The position numbers and the translations under genes are program-made. A DNA stretch of 64,000 nt. Origin: Candidatus Vecturithrix granuli (GTDB lineage Bacteria > Moduliflexota > Moduliflexia > Moduliflexales > Moduliflexaceae). Every line of letters begins with the position of its first letter. Within the stretch, counting starts at the first letter, position 1. Below are positions 61,532 through 64,000 of this stretch, one piece after another. Below the pieces are notes generated by a model. That model was not told the origin of the DNA. It ran no database searches and saw only the letters and a program-made list of their open reading frames with translations. The stretch spans positions 84,573 through 148,572 of the forward strand of contig DF820466.1 of NCBI GenBank assembly GCA_000739535.1, in the 5' to 3' direction.

Positions 61532-62944
61532 CTAAATGATCTTATTCTCGAAGGATTTCATTGGCGGGCCATTCAGCAGTTTCTCATGAATAAACACATC
61601 AGCTCGGAATTGGGCAATGCGTTCGGCAGACGACGCATTATGCGCGGCCTGTTCAAGCGTCGTGTCGCCGCTAGAAATCACGCCATAACCAGCCACGATA
61701 CAACAGCCTTTATGCCATCTGAGCATGTTTAAAATGGGGTTCTCCGCTGTAGAATTTTTGACCTGCGAAAAATCCACTAATCCCAGGCGCGGATTCAGAT
61801 AAATGGCCTCTGCATCAATCGGGCAGACCACCGGATGATTTTTGAGTTCATACGCAATGGCAACAGGTTCGCCTGCTAAGGCTGCCATTCCATACATTTC
61901 CACTAACTCAACCATACCTTCCGAGGTCGCTAATGGGCTGGTCGTGATCATGCAAGTATTTTGATGAGTATTTTGATACAACAATTTGTGGAAGCGCAGA
62001 TCAATGCTATCCTCTTCCTGAAAGTCGAGTTTGAGCCGATACAGCGGAAAATCAAAACCTTCCGGCGCGGCTGACATCGGACAATAGATCATTTCATTGG
62101 CCTTGACTTTCTGGCTCATGGAACCACTGCCATACGCGCTCACCGAGGTATTGAAATTGTAATTAAGACGCTGGCGGAAATCTGCGATCACCGATTGGTC
62201 GGAAATCTCGCAGCGGGGAGGATTGATGTCGAATTCATGCGGAACTGCTCGATTGCCAAAAATCTTTTCTTTGCCCTGCTCGGCCAGTATCCGTTGAAGA
62301 GCGATAATATTGACTCCGCGCCGCCGCAGATTCATAGCAAGCGTGGCGCTGTGTTCAAGCACGCTCAATCGGTGTAAGCCTTGTTCCGGGGTACGGCCAA
62401 TTGTAAAGGGGCCATGTCCTCTGACGATGGTCACGATGTTCTCTTCCAGATATTTGGGAATGCGTTCTTCCATTTCCGGCGATCCCACTGGTTGAATGTA
62501 ACTGCCGACTTTGATTGCACCAAGTGTGTATGCACCGAACAGGTCAAGGGGATAGAATTCAAATTCATCCCGCCCTTTCTGATCCTGCCCCAGATAGCGC
62601 AAAAAAATCTGGGTTTCGACCGTATCAAAAGAAATCATCGTGCTTTGAATCGAATGGGCATGCACAATCGCTTGTGCTTCGGGAATCTGTAAAATTTTGC
62701 GGTGAATCGTGGATTCCGTTGATCCGCGCGCATCGCCCCAACTGACATCAGAAAATTTGACCGGCACAATATCGCGTGGAATTAACGCCCCGCACTGGGA
62801 CCCGCTCGCCGTGATATAAAACAAATCCGGATCGTCCGGGTCGCGCATCGAAAGATTGCCGCTATGCGTATTGTTGGCGTTAATGCGAGCTAACGCCACT
62901 CCGACGAGATACAATTTTTCGTAAATAGAACGTATATCTGCCAT
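61532..62944 (-). CDS. tandem class II aldolase/adducin-domain protein
   Basis: The 470-residue protein contains two aldolase II-like domains. The first (1-225) has NTHSGNLSMRD, the zinc ligands HAHS (about 94-97) and RGHGPFTIGRT. The second (about 265-460) is recognisable by AYGSGSMSQKV and AGYGVISSGDTTLEQA, but lacks the H-x-H pair, so it is probably not catalytic. Single-domain relatives cleave fuculose- or ribulose-phosphates. It starts MADIRSIYEK and lies downstream of the aldehyde oxidoreductase on the same strand, with a palindrome between. Confidence 0.82.
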   Translation of the reverse strand: MADIRSIYEKLYLVGVALARINANNTHSGNLSMRDPDDPDLFYITASGSQCGALIPRDIVPVKFSDVSWGDARGSTESTIHRKILQIPEAQAIVHAHSIQSTMISFDTVETQIFLRYLGQDQKGRDEFEFYPLDLFGAYTLGAIKVGSYIQPVGSPEMEERIPKYLEENIVTIVRGHGPFTIGRTPEQGLHRLSVLEHSATLAMNLRRRGVNIIALQRILAEQGKEKIFGNRAVPHEFDINPPRCEISDQSVIADFRQRLNYNFNTSVSAYGSGSMSQKVKANEMIYCPMSAAPEGFDFPLYRLKLDFQEEDSIDLRFHKLLYQNTHQNTCMITTSPLATSEGMVELVEMYGMAALAGEPVAIAYELKNHPVVCPIDAEAIYLNPRLGLVDFSQVKNSTAENPILNMLRWHKGCCIVAGYGVISSGDTTLEQAAHNASSAERIAQFRADVFIHEKLLNGPPMKSFENKII

Positions 62945-62952
62945 TGTTGATC

Positions 62953-63041
62953 ACTACAAGGATTTCTCATAAGCAAGGATTTGGAGTGTCAAAGCTCTGC
63001 TTTGACACTCCAAATCCTTGCTTATGAGAAATCCCTGTAGT
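62953..63041. repeat. 89-bp inverted repeat filling the AOR-aldolase gap
   Basis: Left arm ACTACAAGGATTTCTCATAA (from 62953) continues through AGCAAGGATTTGG and GTGTCAAAG, with its mirror ending in CCCTGTAGT at 63041. Only one or two positions mismatch over about 42 bp. Shell and ATAAGCAAG resemble the elements at 5.6, 38.1 and 48.8 kb. It covers 89 of the 98 bases between two cotranscribed genes. Confidence 0.85.
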
Positions 63042-63042
63042 T

Positions 63043-64000
63043 CTACACAAAATCCTGTAATTCCAATTTATGAATGGTGTCCTGAGTCGGGATACCCTCC
63101 TCATCCCATCCCAGCGATTGATAATATTCCTGGTGCATTTGCTCAAAGGCGTCGCGATTGCAGACGGCAATACGCTCGCCGGTATCAACCGGGATTTCAA
63201 AAAAACGAGCAGGCAGCCAGTCATCATTTTTTGTAAAACCGCAGCGAATATTGAACAGGCGTTCCAGAGTCAGCGTGCGCCAGGCGGTTTTTTGGAGCAG
63301 CCCGGCGTTATAAGACAGACCGGTCACGGCATTCACCAGCAAAGCATATTCATCTAAGGTAATGGAAAATGAGCTGTAAACGCAAGCCCCGATAATATCA
63401 AGGACGGTATTGCTGAACGCGGCATTTTTCGAGATCAACGCGCTGCCTTCAATCCGATCTCCCGGCCATTCGGCGTACCCGGCGCAATAATCTTTCGCCG
63501 CTGTGTAACCGCCTTCCAGATGACAGGCCCCGCGATGACTCATTTCATAGCCCAAAGCTTGCGTAAAGGACGTGCGCGGATCGTATGCCGGCATCTCCTG
63601 TTTTTTGATCGTCATCGAGAATTCCGGATGTCCGTAACGTTCACAAAAACGATATGAACCTGAGGCCAGATATTTGCCAATCCCGCGCAAATTGCCGATC
63701 TCGTGTACCAGGGGAGCCAGAATGTCGGCATTGCCAAACGCCGGTTCGCCATACTGTTCAATAAAGGTTTTTGTATCCTCTAATAACTGTTTTTCTTGCG
63801 AAGAAGCCGCATTTCCCTGAGATTTCACGTATTCATACAGTTCAATAAATGCGGCAATCGTTCCCCCTAAGGAAATAGTGTCAACGCCATAGCGGTTGGC
63901 CCAGTAATTCGCCTGCACAATTACGGGTAAGTTATAGATGGATAAATTCGCTCCTAACAATGCCACGGTTTCAAATTCCGGGCCTTCACCTTCATCAATC
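63043..64000 (-). CDS. aldehyde:ferredoxin oxidoreductase, C-terminal part
   Basis: The frame is open at the right window edge; 318 residues of an enzyme of about 600 are present. It opens with PEFETVALLGANLSIYN and has WANRYGVDTISLGGTIAAFIE, RGACHLEGGYTAAKDYCAG, GLSYNAGLLQKTAWRTLTLERLFNIRCGF and the end of the AOR domain 3. AORs are tungsten or molybdenum pterin enzymes that oxidise aldehydes with ferredoxin. The 4Fe-4S cysteines lie partly outside the window. Genes after it (aldolase II) suggest a linked aldehyde-metabolism operon. Confidence 0.9.
   Translation of the reverse strand, partial: IDEGEGPEFETVALLGANLSIYNLPVIVQANYWANRYGVDTISLGGTIAAFIELYEYVKSQGNAASSQEKQLLEDTKTFIEQYGEPAFGNADILAPLVHEIGNLRGIGKYLASGSYRFCERYGHPEFSMTIKKQEMPAYDPRTSFTQALGYEMSHRGACHLEGGYTAAKDYCAGYAEWPGDRIEGSALISKNAAFSNTVLDIIGACVYSSFSITLDEYALLVNAVTGLSYNAGLLQKTAWRTLTLERLFNIRCGFTKNDDWLPARFFEIPVDTGERIAVCNRDAFEQMHQEYYQSLGWDEEGIPTQDTIHKLELQDFV

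Overview
The window is a composite of two unlike genomes. Positions 1 to about 3,676 look archaeal, probably a Thermoplasmata-like euryarchaeon. They carry the end of an APC-type amino-acid permease, a nitroreductase and the first 470 residues of a CDC48/VCP-type AAA+ ATPase with an archaeal TATA box, and they use many AGG arginine and ATA isoleucine codons. From about 3,677 to the end the sequence is a Gram-negative-type bacterium. The gene set and the load of palindromic repeats would fit a large-genome, polysaccharide-forming filamentous or granule bacterium such as candidate phylum KSB3/Modulibacteria, but that placement is only an inference. The CDC48 gene and a convergent DUF2723 gene both break at the same point, so the junction is most simply an assembly or scaffolding chimera.

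Layout of the bacterial part. 3.7-5.5 kb: truncated DUF2723 membrane protein. 5.9-11 kb: sigma-54 promoter and a large secreted beta-helix / Calx-beta-like / NHL protein split by a frameshift. 11.3-17 kb: four pseudopilin-like genes, the last a PilX-like N-terminus on a large PQQ-propeller-like protein. 17.7-23.7 kb: Wzz/BY-kinase, PrsK-like histidine kinase and PrsR-like sigma-54 activator. 23.8-26.2 kb: DUF5989 micro-gene, HEAT-repeat protein and Lgt. 27-31.7 kb: chemosensory-type cluster (REC-PATAN, CheY, CheA, CheW) without a receptor. 31.7-34.2 kb: glycosyltransferase, prepilin peptidase and pseudopilin. 34.4-44.5 kb: an unrecognised zinc-ribbon protein, a GT39-like membrane protein, a glycosyltransferase, a patatin, an M20-like protein with a degenerate active site, GpgS and a YgjP-like metallopeptidase. 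44.6-52.1 kb: solute-binding protein, Xpt, GuaA, BASS transporter, LipB, a DUF3782-like protein, LipA and DarP. 52.2-57.8 kb: HEPN/MNT pair, remnants of another pair, a type IIG restriction-modification enzyme and a Thg1-like enzyme. 58-64 kb: UlaG-like hydrolase, aldo/keto reductase, a secreted protein behind a sigma-54 promoter and a c-di-GMP-I riboswitch, a tandem class II aldolase and an aldehyde:ferredoxin oxidoreductase.

Much of it fits a surface and biofilm programme. PrsK/PrsR would act on sigma-54 promoters, two of which are visible (5,942 and 60,549). The BY-kinase and glycosyltransferases would make exopolysaccharide, prepilin peptidase and pseudopilins would build a secretion pseudopilus, and the beta-helix/NHL protein is a candidate surface product. 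c-di-GMP enters through the riboswitch at 60.6 kb.

Nearly every intergenic gap in the bacterial part holds inverted repeats, often nested. One family has about 24-bp terminal inverted repeats, 8-bp target duplications and interchangeable hairpin interiors, so it behaves like a MITE. Related palindromes also sit in frame inside two genes.
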